Part shown: piece by piece, positions 51,745 to 60,782 of the stretch
How the letters are laid out: every line of letters begins with the position of its first letter
Position numbering within the stretch: position 1 is the first letter of the stretch
Assembly (NCBI GenBank): GCA_965197575.1
Contig: OZ240214.1
Coordinates: 1,488,001-1,552,000 of the forward strand
Origin: VXOI01 sp965197575
Lineage (GTDB): Bacteria; Chloroflexota; Dehalococcoidia; Lucifugimonadales; UBA3495
DNA: 64,000 nt
Reading direction: 5' to 3'
The notes under the pieces: generated by a model
Database searches by the model: none
What the model was told of the DNA's origin: nothing
Seen by the model: only the letters and a program-made list of their open reading frames with translations
Program-made: the position numbers and the translations under genes

Positions 51745-52542
51745 ATGCCGAAAGCGCCAATCAACGGCATCGACCTGTACTACGAGTCCCACGGCAGCGG
51801 CCCCGCGATGGTGTTCGCCCACGGACGCGGCGGCAACCATATGAGCTGGTGGCAGCAGGTAGCCCGGTTCTCCGGCGACTACCGCTGCATTACCTTCGAC
51901 CACCGCGGATGGGGGCAGTCAGCCGCGCCCTTCGGTTCTCCGTTGCGGGAGAACTTTACGGCGGACTTGACCGCTCTCCTGGACCACCTGGGTATCGGGC
52001 AGACGTTTTTGGTGGCGCAGTCGATGGGCGGATTCTGCTGCCTGGAGTTCGCCCTGGCCAACCCGGAGCGCACACTGGGGCTGGTCTTGGGCGACACCAC
52101 CGGGGGCGTGGCTAGTCCGGGTGTGCTGGAGGCGCTGCGACGGACCACGCCGCCGCCCGACGGCCCGGCCCGTTCGCTGGCCGCTGCCTTTATCGAGCAG
52201 CAACCGGCGCTGACCTTCCTCTACCAGCAGATTGGCGGACTGAACCCGGAGCGCGGCGAGGACGGCGTGATCTCCGGCTTCCGCCGCGAGGACGGGCCGG
52301 GCGAAGCAGCGTTCGTAGGCTGGCAGACGCCTACGCTCCTGATAGTCGGCGACGAAGACCGCATCTTCCCGCCGGAGGTCATCCAAGAGGTACACCGTGT
52401 CATACCCGGCTCGCGGATGGAAGTAGTCCCCGGTGCGGCCCACTCCGCCCACTTCGAGAAGGCGGACGAGTTCAACGCTCTGCTGGCTGTCTTCCTGTCC
52501 GGCGTTCTGGCCGAGCAGGCAGCGGGCGCGCCGGCGGACTAG
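51745..52542 (+). CDS. alpha/beta hydrolase
   Basis: 265-aa serine hydrolase (DLYYESHGSGPAMVFAHGRG oxyanion region, nucleophile Ser in LVAQSMGGFCCLEFAL, Asp in LLIVGDEDRIFPPE, His in VPGAAHSAHFEKADEFN). Complete triad, unlike the related gene at 4664-5560. GGAGGAATC precedes the ATG. It may hydrolyse a lactone or ester in the same pathway as the ligase; this is inference. Confidence 0.88.
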   Translation: MPKAPINGIDLYYESHGSGPAMVFAHGRGGNHMSWWQQVARFSGDYRCITFDHRGWGQSAAPFGSPLRENFTADLTALLDHLGIGQTFLVAQSMGGFCCLEFALANPERTLGLVLGDTTGGVASPGVLEALRRTTPPPDGPARSLAAAFIEQQPALTFLYQQIGGLNPERGEDGVISGFRREDGPGEAAFVGWQTPTLLIVGDEDRIFPPEVIQEVHRVIPGSRMEVVPGAAHSAHFEKADEFNALLAVFLSGVLAEQAAGAPAD

Positions 52543-52573
52543 CCCATCCCACCGTCGGCCCAACTACCCACAG

Positions 52574-52617
52574 GAACAACCGCAGGGGCGCGGGTAATCC
52601 GCGGCCCTGCGGTGTTC
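52574..52617. terminator. bidirectional hairpin terminator
   Basis: Long stem CCGCAGGGGCGCGG / CCGCGGCCCTGCGG extended by GAACA / TGTTC on the outside, between two convergent genes. Ts flank it weakly on both strands. Confidence 0.7.
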
Positions 52618-52632
52618 TTGTGCGTCACCCGC

Positions 52633-53109
52633 TTATTTGCGGTAGCCCGCTTCGTACTGGTGAAAAAACGGGGCCAGCCTGCTGCCCCTCCGAAGAACCA
52701 TCGCTGCGGCCGCCTGCAGAGCTGCCACCCAGAGCAGGATGGCAGCCGCCGCAAGGTAATCCCCAACCAACAGCATTTCCATGAAGTAGGCGAGCGTAAG
52801 GCCTGCCAGGAACCCGGTGAGCACGCGGGCAAGGTTGTTGCTGTCGATTCTGCCAAGCTCATAGCCGACGAAGTTGACCGCTGTAGGTATCGGGAGTAGC
52901 GCAGCCGCCCAGAACGGCATTGTGAAACCAGCACCAAAGATTTCCCGAGATAGAATCAGCCCGGTCACCATGCCTAGCAGGGCACCCGAGCAGCGCACGC
53001 AAATGCGAAGGCCCAGCAAACTTACCGTCCGATTGTATTGGACGGGAGGATGGTGGGAAACGATCATCCCCCACCTGATCTTTCCTGAGTTTCTGGGGTC
53101 GCTAGCCAC
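52633..53109 (-). CDS. DUF2085 membrane protein
   Basis: 158 aa with the DUF2085 signature: an N-terminal HHPPVQYNRTVS and ICVRCSGALLG with CxxC, then three to four hydrophobic segments. It may bind metal via His and Cys; function unknown. The start could be GTG 53109 or ATG 53065 just before IVSHHPP; the latter has AGGTGGGGG touching it. Confidence 0.7.
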   Translation of the reverse strand: MASDPRNSGKIRWGMIVSHHPPVQYNRTVSLLGLRICVRCSGALLGMVTGLILSREIFGAGFTMPFWAAALLPIPTAVNFVGYELGRIDSNNLARVLTGFLAGLTLAYFMEMLLVGDYLAAAAILLWVAALQAAAAMVLRRGSRLAPFFHQYEAGYRK

Positions 53110-53148
53110 AGAGGTCCCGGGACACTAGGCAGCGGCACTGCCAGCGAC

Positions 53149-53331
53149 TCACGGAGCCGTGGATCCGAACCTAGTGCCGTTGCAGATCGGGCACGTTTTC
53201 GGCTGTGTCAAGGCATAGATCAGGTAGGCAACCATGCCTGGCAGGCAGAAGAGAAACAGGAGGACCACAATGATGCCGTTGATGCTCCCCTTGGGATCGA
53301 CGTTTTGATTGCAATTAAGACACCAACGCAT
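53149..53331 (-). CDS. small zinc-ribbon membrane protein
   Basis: 60 aa. A first knuckle CLNC at residues 4-7, one transmembrane helix (IIVVLLFLFCLPGMVAYLIY), and a second knuckle CPIC near 47 make a split zinc ribbon across a membrane helix. Related tiny proteins are annotated as zinc-ribbon or LITAF-like; role unknown. It lies 40 bp upstream of the DUF2085 gene on the same strand. Confidence 0.65.
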   Translation of the reverse strand: MRWCLNCNQNVDPKGSINGIIVVLLFLFCLPGMVAYLIYALTQPKTCPICNGTRFGSTAP

Positions 53332-53383
53332 TAAGCCTTCCCCTTTCTTTGAGTTGGCGCCCTCTCCGAGGGATGGCCCGGCC

Positions 53384-54481
53384 TTACGGCGCGGTCGTTC
53401 CTGCGCCCCAGCCGTAGGGGATGTTGATCAGGCCCGGCTCCAGGGAGTTCACGTCGGTCTGGCCGCAATAGCCCAGAGCCCGGCTTACTTCCTCGCGCAG
53501 CAGTTCGAGCACGCCGTGGACTCCGTCGGCTCCGTCTACGGCGAGCCCCCAGAACAGCGGGCGGCCAATGGCGACAGCCTTCGCGCCCAAGGCCAGCGCC
53601 TTGATAACGTCGCTGCCCCGGCGCACGCCCGAGTCCACGTACACTTCGGCCTGACCGCGGGCGGCAGCCACGATTTCCGGCACCATCTCGATGGCGCCCA
53701 TCGTCATGTCCAGCTGGCGTCCGCCGTGGGTGGAGACAAGGATGCCATCGACGCCGTTTTCCACGGCTTGATGAGCGTCTTCGGCGGTGCGCACACCCTT
53801 CAGCACCAACGGCAGCGAGGTTAGCCCACGCAGCCACTCCAGCTCGCGCCAGGTGAGGGACGGCGCGGAGGCCACATCCCAGCCGGGCGTCTCGTCGGTG
53901 CCGCTGATCGCCGTGGGGTCGGCGCCCATGCCCCGGAAGTTGCCGAGTTCGAACTCCCGCTGGAAGTGGTTGCGGAGGTCGCGTTCCTTGGGGCTGGGGA
54001 GCGGGGTATCGACGGTTAGCACGATGGCCTTGAAGCCCGCTTCCTCGGCCCGATGCACCAGCATTTCGGAGAAGTGATAGCCGCGGTGATATAGCTGGAA
54101 CCACAGCGGGCCGGTGGCGGCCTCAGAAACCTCCTCCATGCTGTAGTTGGAGGAGGTGCTGAGCATCATCAGGGTGTCGGACCGGCCCGCCCCTTGGGCG
54201 GTGGCCACCTCGCCGTCGGGGTGGGCCAGCATGTGGCTGCCGGCCGGTGAAACCATCACCGGCATACTGATTTCCTGACCCAGGACGGTGGTGGAGATGT
54301 TGCGCTCGCTCACGTCGCGCAGGAACCTCGGCCGCAGGGTCAGTTGCTCGAAGGCGCTGCGGTTGCGGCGGGTGGTGAACTCGTCCATCGAACCCGCTTC
54401 GATGAACTCCCAGTTGTTATGCGGCAGGGCCAGCTTGGCCCTGGCCTCGTAGTCGTAGAGGTTGATGGGATCCATAGTCAT
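53384..54481 (-). CDS. FMN-dependent alpha-hydroxy-acid oxidase/dehydrogenase
   Basis: 365-aa TIM-barrel flavoprotein oxidising L-lactate-like hydroxyacids. Motifs: FEQLTLRPRFLRDVSERNIS, PVMVSPAGSHMLAHPDGE, LWFQLYHRG, VLTVDTP, LVLKGVRTAEDA, and the catalytic His-Arg in VSTHGGRQLD. ATG 54481 is 7 nt after AGGAGG. The same frame is open upstream through the first copy of the duplicated antitoxin-like gene (to 54763), so an N-terminal fusion of 459 aa is formally possible, but the ribosome site argues for the separate start. Confidence 0.85.
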   Translation of the reverse strand: MTMDPINLYDYEARAKLALPHNNWEFIEAGSMDEFTTRRNRSAFEQLTLRPRFLRDVSERNISTTVLGQEISMPVMVSPAGSHMLAHPDGEVATAQGAGRSDTLMMLSTSSNYSMEEVSEAATGPLWFQLYHRGYHFSEMLVHRAEEAGFKAIVLTVDTPLPSPKERDLRNHFQREFELGNFRGMGADPTAISGTDETPGWDVASAPSLTWRELEWLRGLTSLPLVLKGVRTAEDAHQAVENGVDGILVSTHGGRQLDMTMGAIEMVPEIVAAARGQAEVYVDSGVRRGSDVIKALALGAKAVAIGRPLFWGLAVDGADGVHGVLELLREEVSRALGYCGQTDVNSLEPGLINIPYGWGAGTTAP

Positions 54482-54763
54482 TGGGGAGCCTCCTGATCTT
54501 CCGGTTGGAGCTACTCTAGCCCGAAGTCGTTGGGCTGGCAAGTGCGAGGCATTAACGTTTTCGCTGTTCACGCCAGCTTTCTGATCCCCTCGGGTTCTGA
54601 GGTATTCGTCCACAATGTGAGGGAGAGCATGAGAAGCCGGACGGGCGCCAGCGAACCACTCTGCATCAAGCTCAATTGTATCCGGGTCAGCTTTGATGCC
54701 GGCTGCCACGGCGGCGTCATCTTCCGGGGATAGAGGTTCGTCACCCGGTTTAAGCCTGGGCAT
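54482..54763 (-). pseudogene. BrnA-like gene, first copy, read-through into the oxidase
   Basis: Starts ATG 54763 after AAGGAGGGAGT. Encodes PRLKPGDEPLSPEDDAAVAA, then ELDAEWFAGARPASHALPHI and EYLRTRGDQKAG, like the acidic part of BrnA/DUF4415 antitoxins. After residue 71 the frame has no stop and continues through a linker into the oxidase. The ribbon-helix-helix expected after RTRGDQKA is absent. It is the left unit of a 235-bp tandem duplication. Confidence 0.55.
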
Positions 54764-55020
54764 ACTCCCTCCTTTTTCACGCTACATTAACGTTTTCGCT
54801 GTTCACGCCAGCTTTCTGATCCCCTCGGGTTCTGAGGTATTCGTCCACAATGTGAGGGAGAGCATGAGAAGCCGGACGGGCGCCAGCGAACCACTCTGCA
54901 TCAAGCTCAATTGTATCCGGGTCAGCTTTGATGCCGGCTGCCACGGCGGCGTCATCTTCCGGGGATAGAGGTTCGTCACCCGGTTTAAGCCTGGGCATAC
55001 TCCCTCCTTTTTCACGCTAC
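54551..55020. repeat. perfect 235-bp tandem duplication
   Basis: 54551-54785 is repeated without any difference I can see at 54786-55020. Each unit holds a ribosome site, start codon and about 71 codons of a BrnA-like gene. 235 is not a multiple of three, so the two copies end differently. Identity suggests a very recent event or an assembly artefact. Confidence 0.9.
54777..54998 (-). CDS. BrnA-like antitoxin fragment, second copy
   Basis: 73 aa from ATG 54998 with a strong AAAGGAGGGAGT ribosome site. It is identical to the first copy up to ENVN, then ends VA stop because the junction places TGA in frame. DUF4415-like segment ELDAEWFAGARPASHALP; no DNA-binding C-terminus. No BrnT gene nearby. 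Confidence 0.55.
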   Translation of the reverse strand: MPRLKPGDEPLSPEDDAAVAAGIKADPDTIELDAEWFAGARPASHALPHIVDEYLRTRGDQKAGVNSENVNVA

Positions 55021-55039
55021 ATTGATACCGCTAAAAGAC

Positions 55040-58000
55040 CTACTCATACCGCAGGGCCTCGGCGGGGTAGATGTTGCTGGCTTGGCGGGCGGGCAGGAAA
55101 GTGGTGGCCAGCGAGAAGATGTAGGCTACGGCGATGATTGCCACGATTTGCAGCCAAGGAATGCTGAATCGGATAGTCTCGATGTCCTGCTGTATCTCGC
55201 GGACTATCAGATAGGAAATCACCGTGCCCAGCCCGACGCCGATGGCCACGCCCAGCAAGACCACGAAAGACGATTCCAGCAGAAACGAAAGCTGCACCAT
55301 GCGCCGCCGGTAACCGATGGCCCGGAGCACCCCGATCTGCTGTCGGCGCTCCACCACGGCCCGCAGGCTGACCACTCCCAAGGCCGCCACGCCCACCATC
55401 AGCCCCAGCCCCATAAATCCGGTCAGCAGGTAGTTGAACGATTGGTTGGCCGACACCGATTCTTCCACCAGCTCGGACAGCACGTTGCTCTCCAGCCCAT
55501 TGCGCTGGAAGGCGGCCTCCAGGTTCTTGGATAATTGAGCGGGGTCTGCGCCCTCGGCTACCTTGATGCGGTAATTGGTGACTGGTATCGGATACGGCGA
55601 AACCTCGTCCAACTGCTTGCGGGCCGCAATCATGCCACTGCCCAGCGTTCCGAAAGCGTCCGCGGTCTCGTCGAGGACGCCGATTATCGTCAATGTGACC
55701 ACGGCGCCGGTGCCGGGCTCCCGCACTTCAATCTGGATGGGCTTCATGGACTCGTCTTCGTAGTACAGCCCTTCCACCTGGAACTCGGGCACGTTGTCCC
55801 CGCCGCGGAATCCCGAGCGGGTCGGGACCGCCAGTGTGTCCACAACTACCAGGGTAGAGTCGTTGCGCAGGGCTTCCCAGACTTCCTCGGGTGTCGTGCC
55901 GTAGCCTTCGGCGATGAGGTGCAATTCGGTTTCCGAGCCGGAGAGGTATCCGTCGTCGGCAGCCCGCACCGAGTAAGACTGCCAGCTTTGCTCTTCGGCG
56001 CCCGTCTGGCGCACCTGCACCGGAATGTGGGTGTAGCTGCCGATGGCCTCGAGATCGGCCGAATTCAGATCAGGATGCTCTTTGATGGCCTGGCGAAGGT
56101 CGGCGATGGGGGTGTTGGGGTTGACGGTGGCCGACACGTCCCAGCCGCCGACGATGACGTTGTCGTCGCCCGTGGTGGTGCTGAACGCCTCGGTAAGAAT
56201 GGACATGACTATCATAGTGAAGATGACCAGGGCAAACATCGCCAGGGTCAGGCCGGTGCGGAACTTGGCGCTCATGGGGTAGGCGACTGCGGTTATCAAC
56301 ACCGGACGCAGCGACCCGATGGGGCTGGTCAATATGGTCAAGCCCTTCAGCAGCAGTTCAGCGTTATACATCACCGTCCAGACGGCGGCGGCCACCATCG
56401 TGACGCCGGAGATGAAGAACATCTCGATTCCCCCGTTCAACTCGCCAAAAATCGAGCGCAGGGAGCTGAACGGAATAATCCAGAACACCAGAGTCACCAC
56501 ACCCATCAGCGTGTAGCCGGTGCGGTCGGCAACCTCAGAGCGGACCCCTCTCCGGTTCATAACGGTCCGGAGCGTCAGACCGATGCCGATTATCGTAATG
56601 GTCACGCCCAGCCGGACCCACATGGCGGAGTCGGTGAAGGTGCCCAGCCAGGCCATTGGTATGCCGATAACAATGGCCAGCCAGCCTTGGCTGAAGGGCC
56701 GCCACAGCAGTTGGCTAACGGCTAATACAAAGAGGAACGGTACAGCCGCCGGAGACAAGGCTACCTGGAGCAGCATACGGGCGGAGCGGGCGATGCGGCC
56801 CGCCGCCAGGGCGCGCGCGGCGGAGACAATCCACACGAAGGGGCGAATCAGGGCCAGCACCGGGCCCAGCAACAGGTCAAGCCATCCCTTGGTGGACTCT
56901 TCCTTCGGAGGCGGAAGGTCGCGCACGGCAGCCACGATGTTCATCCGGCTGACCCGGTAGGCGGAAACGGCCACGGTGATAAAGGTGATTACCATGCCCA
57001 AGCAGTAGGCTACGACAGCGCTCTGCATCTCGAAATGGCGCGTTAGCTGAAAGTCATCGGTCCCGGCCCCACCGCCAGCGAATATCTGATTGATGATGCC
57101 AACGATTAGCGCGCTCGCCAGCAGTCCCAGCCCCACACCGACAACCCCGGACACCAGCGAGTAGGCGGTACCCTCGAATACGAACATCTGGATGAGGTGC
57201 CAGCGCTTGGCCCCAACGGCCCGCGCCATGCCCAGCTCGGAGCGCCGGGCCGCCGCCAGCATCACGAAAATCAGGAATATCAGCAGTATCCCCACCATGA
57301 TGGAGAACAGCCCGAACAGGATGAAGAAGCTGGTCACTACGCTGCCAACCTGCTCCGCCGTGTCCAGCAGACTGCGCTTGATGTCCAGCACCATGAACTC
57401 GGCCAGGGCGACCACCAGGGTGTTGACCTCACGGATCAGCTCTCCATCTCCGGTTTCCGCCACCGCTTCCAGAAACTCGGCGCGGACGTCCTCATCGGAG
57501 AAGAGGGAGACCAGGTCGTCGCTTATTTCCGGTTTCGCCAGTTCCGCTTGCAGCAGGGCCAGGTCGTCCCGCACTGTCTCGGCCAAGCGGGGCCGCTGCT
57601 CCCTCTGGCTCAACTGCTCCAGAACATCGGGCCGGGCGAGGGCGTCTTTCAGTTGCGCGGCGGTATCCCGGTCGGTGAACAACACGCGCAAGGTCTTGGT
57701 GACCTCGCCGCTCAGGTCGGCGCCATCGTATTCGTCGCCCTTGTTGGAGACCACGATGGAGTTGATGAACCCTTCGCGGCCGAACAGTTCCTGGGCCCGG
57801 TTCAGATGCAAAAGCAGCGTCGGCTCGGAGCCGGCCGTCCCTCCGCTCGACACCACACCCTTGACCGTCATGGAAGCAGGCTCGCCGTAGACATACGCAG
57901 TCAGAGAGTCGCCCGGAACGGCCCCCAACTCATCGGCGGCTGCCGTGTTGATGAATACTTCTCCGAGGGCCAGGTCTTCCACCCGCACCTCGCTGCCGTC

Positions 58001-58522
58001 GAGCAGGCGGAAGCCGCCGAAACCCTCCAGTGTGGCCGGGTTTACTCCGGCAATCTGCATTCTCCCTTCGCTGAGGGAAGTGCGGTCGTTGACCGTTGGC
58101 GCGGTTTCCGCCAGGCCGGGGGCCAGGCCGTCTATTTCGGAAACGCCGACCAACTCCTGTTGCAGAGCGGTGAAGCGTTCCATCGGCACATAGGCGGCCC
58201 CGCCGAACTGGTCGCCCTCGCCGGGGCGGGCCGAAAGCACGATTTCGTCTATGGATCCCAGCGCGTCCACCACGGCTTTGCGGATGGAGAAGGTCAGGGT
58301 GTCGCCGGTGCCGAAGGACGCCGCCATTATCAGCGTGGAAATCATGATGCCGACGACAATCAGAGCGGTCTGCGCCTTACGGCGGGGGATGTTCCGCAGC
58401 CCCATCTTCAGCATGACGCGGTTGCGCAGGGCCATAAAGCAAATCACGGCAATGGAAGGCAGGAAGACCGCTAGCAGGACAATCATTATCCATTGCATTT
58501 TGACGCCGAAAAGGTCTTCCAT
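55040..58522 (-). CDS. FtsX/MacB-type ABC transporter permease, large
   Basis: 1160-aa permease of the MacB/LolC type with two FtsX domains. Residues 1-70 hold one or two membrane segments (MIVLLAVFLPSIAVICFMAL, ALIVVGIMISTLIMAASFG). An extracytoplasmic domain follows (about 70-390). FtsX segments lie at about 390-540, several more membrane helices in the middle (about 580-760), a second outer domain at about 760-1020, and a final FtsX block (FMGLGLMVGVAALGVVSLRA to the C-terminus). It works with the ATPase encoded just upstream. Likely role: moving lipids, lipoproteins or peptides out of the membrane. Confidence 0.88.
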   Translation of the reverse strand: MEDLFGVKMQWIMIVLLAVFLPSIAVICFMALRNRVMLKMGLRNIPRRKAQTALIVVGIMISTLIMAASFGTGDTLTFSIRKAVVDALGSIDEIVLSARPGEGDQFGGAAYVPMERFTALQQELVGVSEIDGLAPGLAETAPTVNDRTSLSEGRMQIAGVNPATLEGFGGFRLLDGSEVRVEDLALGEVFINTAAADELGAVPGDSLTAYVYGEPASMTVKGVVSSGGTAGSEPTLLLHLNRAQELFGREGFINSIVVSNKGDEYDGADLSGEVTKTLRVLFTDRDTAAQLKDALARPDVLEQLSQREQRPRLAETVRDDLALLQAELAKPEISDDLVSLFSDEDVRAEFLEAVAETGDGELIREVNTLVVALAEFMVLDIKRSLLDTAEQVGSVVTSFFILFGLFSIMVGILLIFLIFVMLAAARRSELGMARAVGAKRWHLIQMFVFEGTAYSLVSGVVGVGLGLLASALIVGIINQIFAGGGAGTDDFQLTRHFEMQSAVVAYCLGMVITFITVAVSAYRVSRMNIVAAVRDLPPPKEESTKGWLDLLLGPVLALIRPFVWIVSAARALAAGRIARSARMLLQVALSPAAVPFLFVLAVSQLLWRPFSQGWLAIVIGIPMAWLGTFTDSAMWVRLGVTITIIGIGLTLRTVMNRRGVRSEVADRTGYTLMGVVTLVFWIIPFSSLRSIFGELNGGIEMFFISGVTMVAAAVWTVMYNAELLLKGLTILTSPIGSLRPVLITAVAYPMSAKFRTGLTLAMFALVIFTMIVMSILTEAFSTTTGDDNVIVGGWDVSATVNPNTPIADLRQAIKEHPDLNSADLEAIGSYTHIPVQVRQTGAEEQSWQSYSVRAADDGYLSGSETELHLIAEGYGTTPEEVWEALRNDSTLVVVDTLAVPTRSGFRGGDNVPEFQVEGLYYEDESMKPIQIEVREPGTGAVVTLTIIGVLDETADAFGTLGSGMIAARKQLDEVSPYPIPVTNYRIKVAEGADPAQLSKNLEAAFQRNGLESNVLSELVEESVSANQSFNYLLTGFMGLGLMVGVAALGVVSLRAVVERRQQIGVLRAIGYRRRMVQLSFLLESSFVVLLGVAIGVGLGTVISYLIVREIQQDIETIRFSIPWLQIVAIIAVAYIFSLATTFLPARQASNIYPAEALRYE

Positions 58523-58547
58523 TTACGCTCCAGCCTATTGCAACGCT

Positions 58548-58571
58548 GCTCCCTCCCTCGAGGGAGAGGGA
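58548..58571. repeat. family 2 palindrome
   Basis: CCTCCCTCGAGGGAGAGG-type hairpin between the ABC ATPase and permease genes; it may tune the relative expression of the two. Confidence 0.6.
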
Positions 58572-58575
58572 ACAA

Positions 58576-59277
58576 TTACCCTTGGCCGTTTCCGAAACCG
58601 TCGTCCACGATTCCGCCGTCCCTCATGCGAACGATGCGATGGGCCAGACGGCCCACTTCGTCGGAGTGGGTCACCAGGATGAAACTCTGCTGATTGGCGC
58701 GGTTTAGTTCGACGATGAGGCTCATAATATCGTTGGCGGTCTCGCTGTCCAGGTCGCCAGTCGGCTCGTCGGCCCAGATGATGGACGGCTGGTTGACCAG
58801 GGCCCGGGCGATGGTGACCCGCTGGCGCTGTCCGCCGGAAAGCTCGCCGGGCAAGTGGTTGGCGCGCTCGGCCAGCCCGACCTGCTCCAGCATTTCCACA
58901 GAGCGGCGACGGGCTTCCGTAGCGCCGACACCCGACAGCAGCAGGGGCATCTCCACATTTTCGACCGAGGAGAGGACTGGCAACAGGTTATACAACTGGA
59001 ACACGAAACCCATGTTTCTGGCCCGGTAGTCGCTTCTCTCGTCGTCGGGCAGGTCGTGCAATACCACCCCGTCGATAATCACCTGCCCGGCATCCACGTC
59101 ATCCAGCCCGGAGAGGCAGTTGAGCATAGTGGTCTTGCCGCAGCCGCTGGGCCCCATGATGGCGACCATCTCGCCCCGCTGGACCGACAGCTCAATGCCG
59201 CGAAGGGCGTTCACCTTCACCTGGCCGGTGTCGTAGGTCTTGTGGATGCCAACGGCGCGTACTATGGGATCGTCCAT
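58576..59277 (-). CDS. ABC transporter ATP-binding protein (LolD/MacB type)
   Basis: 233-aa ATPase. Walker A GPSGCGKTT (near 41), Q-loop FVFQLYNLLPVLS, signature LSGGQRQRVTIARAL, Walker B PSIIWADEPTGDLDSET, H-loop FILVTHSDE. It pairs with the FtsX permease 54 bp downstream. Such systems are typically encoded as ATPase plus permease, sometimes with a membrane-fusion protein, which is not seen here. Confidence 0.95.
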   Translation of the reverse strand: MDDPIVRAVGIHKTYDTGQVKVNALRGIELSVQRGEMVAIMGPSGCGKTTMLNCLSGLDDVDAGQVIIDGVVLHDLPDDERSDYRARNMGFVFQLYNLLPVLSSVENVEMPLLLSGVGATEARRRSVEMLEQVGLAERANHLPGELSGGQRQRVTIARALVNQPSIIWADEPTGDLDSETANDIMSLIVELNRANQQSFILVTHSDEVGRLAHRIVRMRDGGIVDDGFGNGQG

Positions 59278-59495
59278 GAATGCTCCAGGTCTGTAGATTA
59301 TGCCGATTTTGCCTGCGCTTCTTCAGCCGGTTTGGATTGCTCAGGGTTCAAGGCGGCTGACAGCGCCTTTTTCAGTATAACCGAAATCCACCTATGTAAT
59401 TAGCGGAATTCGTAACTGAGCTTTCTCCGGCGCTACCGGCACAGACGAAATAATCCGGCGTGTAGGGGCGGTTTCGGCGTTCTGAAAGGCAGGGT
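59278..59495. other. intergenic region
   Basis: About 220 bp upstream of the ABC operon. I see no gene or clear hairpin. It is the likely site of the ABC operon promoter, but no boxes stand out. Confidence 0.4.
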
Positions 59496-59750
59496 CTAAG
59501 GAGGCTGTTGCAGGTGCAGTTTCAACTGCTCCAGCCACCACCACAGGCGGCTCCACACCATGCGCCGCTCCGGGTCAGTTAACGAGCGGCCCAATTCCCG
59601 GCGCGCCGCCGTTACCCCCTGGCCGGCCAGAAAGCCCCACGCGCCCGCCTCACCCCGGACCCACGAGACGACTTTCTCCGGGTTCTCGCGGACCACTTGC
59701 CCCAACACCTGGTCCAGTTGTTCCAATTTCAATGGGCCGCCGTCGGTCAT
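59496..59750 (-). CDS. hypothetical protein
   Basis: 84 aa, Trp- and Leu-rich C-terminal half (RRMVWSRLWWWLEQLKLHLQ), helical. I do not recognise the family. The coding frame and isolation downstream of the thi operon terminator suggest an independent gene. Function unknown. Confidence 0.45.
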   Translation of the reverse strand: MTDGGPLKLEQLDQVLGQVVRENPEKVVSWVRGEAGAWGFLAGQGVTAARRELGRSLTDPERRMVWSRLWWWLEQLKLHLQQPP

Positions 59751-59793
59751 ATCTCCTCGTATCCGGCCTTACAAAGCCACTGCTTCGACAGAA

Positions 59794-59822
59794 AGACCCG
59801 TCTGGTTCGACCAAACGGGTCT
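59794..59822 (-). terminator. terminator of the thi operon
   Basis: Stem AGACCCGT...ACGGGTCT extended by TTGGTC/GACCAA, 38 bp beyond thiS on the minus strand and followed there by TTTCTGTC. The opposite strand has TCTTCTATA, so it may work both ways. Confidence 0.75.
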
Positions 59823-59859
59823 CTTCTATACGCGGCTTACCGGCCCGAAGGAGGCCCGG

Positions 59860-60063
59860 CTAACCGCCGCCCACGGGCCGCACGATCTCCAGGATGTCGC
59901 CTTCCCGCAGGGTGACTTCCTGGAATTCGTCCCTCTTGATCACCTCGCCGTTGTATCCGACGGCGATATGTTGCAGGTCCAGCCCGAAGGAGTCCAGGTA
60001 GCTCTCGAGGTCCAGACTGGCCTCGATGGGCCGGGGTTTGCCGTTCACAGTCAGATTGATCAT
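59860..60063 (-). CDS. thiS: sulfur carrier protein ThiS
   Basis: 67-aa ubiquitin-fold sulfur carrier for the thiazole ring of thiamin (INLTVNGKPRPIE ... LREGDILEIVRPVGGG). It ends in Gly-Gly, preceded by a normal ThiS tail, plus one extra Gly. It is the last gene of thiG-thiE-thiS on the minus strand. The adenylating enzyme ThiF is not in the window. Confidence 0.92.
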   Translation of the reverse strand: MINLTVNGKPRPIEASLDLESYLDSFGLDLQHIAVGYNGEVIKRDEFQEVTLREGDILEIVRPVGGG

Positions 60064-60126
60064 ATCTCTCCAGGCCTCCCCGGTTTTTCCGGTGGTGTTT
60101 GCAGTCGTATTCGCAGCGACACGGCC

Positions 60127-60777
60127 TCAGAAGATTCGACTGCGGGTTTGCCAAGCCTCCAGCAGCGAGTCTTTCAGGACTCTTGCCGCCCGCTGCGGGT
60201 CGTCCGACCCCAGGATGCTGCGGATTACCGCCACGCCTGACGCGCCAGCGTATATAACCTCGCCGAGATTGTCCGGCGTGATGCCCCCGATGCCCAGCAA
60301 CGGGACCCGGCAGCGCCCGGCCGTTTCGCGCATCAGCCCCGGCCCTGCCGCCGCGGCCCCAGGATGGGAGCCGGTGGCGAACATGGTGCCGACCACCAGA
60401 AAGTCGGCCCCGGCTTGCTCCGCGTGTACCGCACCGTCGACCGAATGCACGGAGCGTCCGATGCAAGCGCCCAAGGGCAGAATGCTGCGGGCCTCTGCCA
60501 CCGGCAGCGCATCCTCTCCCAACTGCACGCCTTGGGCTCCAGCGGAAACCGCCACGTCGACGCGCTCGTTGACCACCAACGCCGCCCGCCCGTCCAGCGC
60601 TGCGAGAAGCCGACGCGCCAGAGCGAGCAGTTCGCCGCCGGGCAGGTCCTTTTCTCGTAGCTGCACCAAGTCGACGCCACCCTCTATCGCCAGTTCCACC
60701 CGCCGCACCATGTCCGTTCCCGCCACCGAGCGGTCGGTGACCAGGCAGAGGCATGGCACGGGCAGTGCGGCCCTCAT
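60127..60777 (-). CDS. thiE: thiamine-phosphate synthase
   Basis: 216-aa TIM barrel joining the thiazole and pyrimidine moieties. Motifs: LPVPCLCLVTDRSVAG, LVQLREKDLPGGELL, GVQLGEDALPVAEAR, FLVVGTMFATGSHPG, PLLGIGGITPDN. It starts 5 bp after the thiG stop, so translation is closely linked. Confidence 0.92.
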   Translation of the reverse strand: MRAALPVPCLCLVTDRSVAGTDMVRRVELAIEGGVDLVQLREKDLPGGELLALARRLLAALDGRAALVVNERVDVAVSAGAQGVQLGEDALPVAEARSILPLGACIGRSVHSVDGAVHAEQAGADFLVVGTMFATGSHPGAAAAGPGLMRETAGRCRVPLLGIGGITPDNLGEVIYAGASGVAVIRSILGSDDPQRAARVLKDSLLEAWQTRSRIF

Positions 60778-60782
60778 AACGT

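Noticed and set aside
53384..54763. 459-aa antitoxin-oxidase fusion protein
   Set aside because: The frame is open, but a strong AGGAGG with ATG at 54481 gives a normal-length oxidase. The join arises from the tandem duplication, so it is reported only as a possibility.
59278..59495. small RNA gene upstream of the ABC operon
   Set aside because: No stable hairpin, promoter or terminator pattern could be seen.
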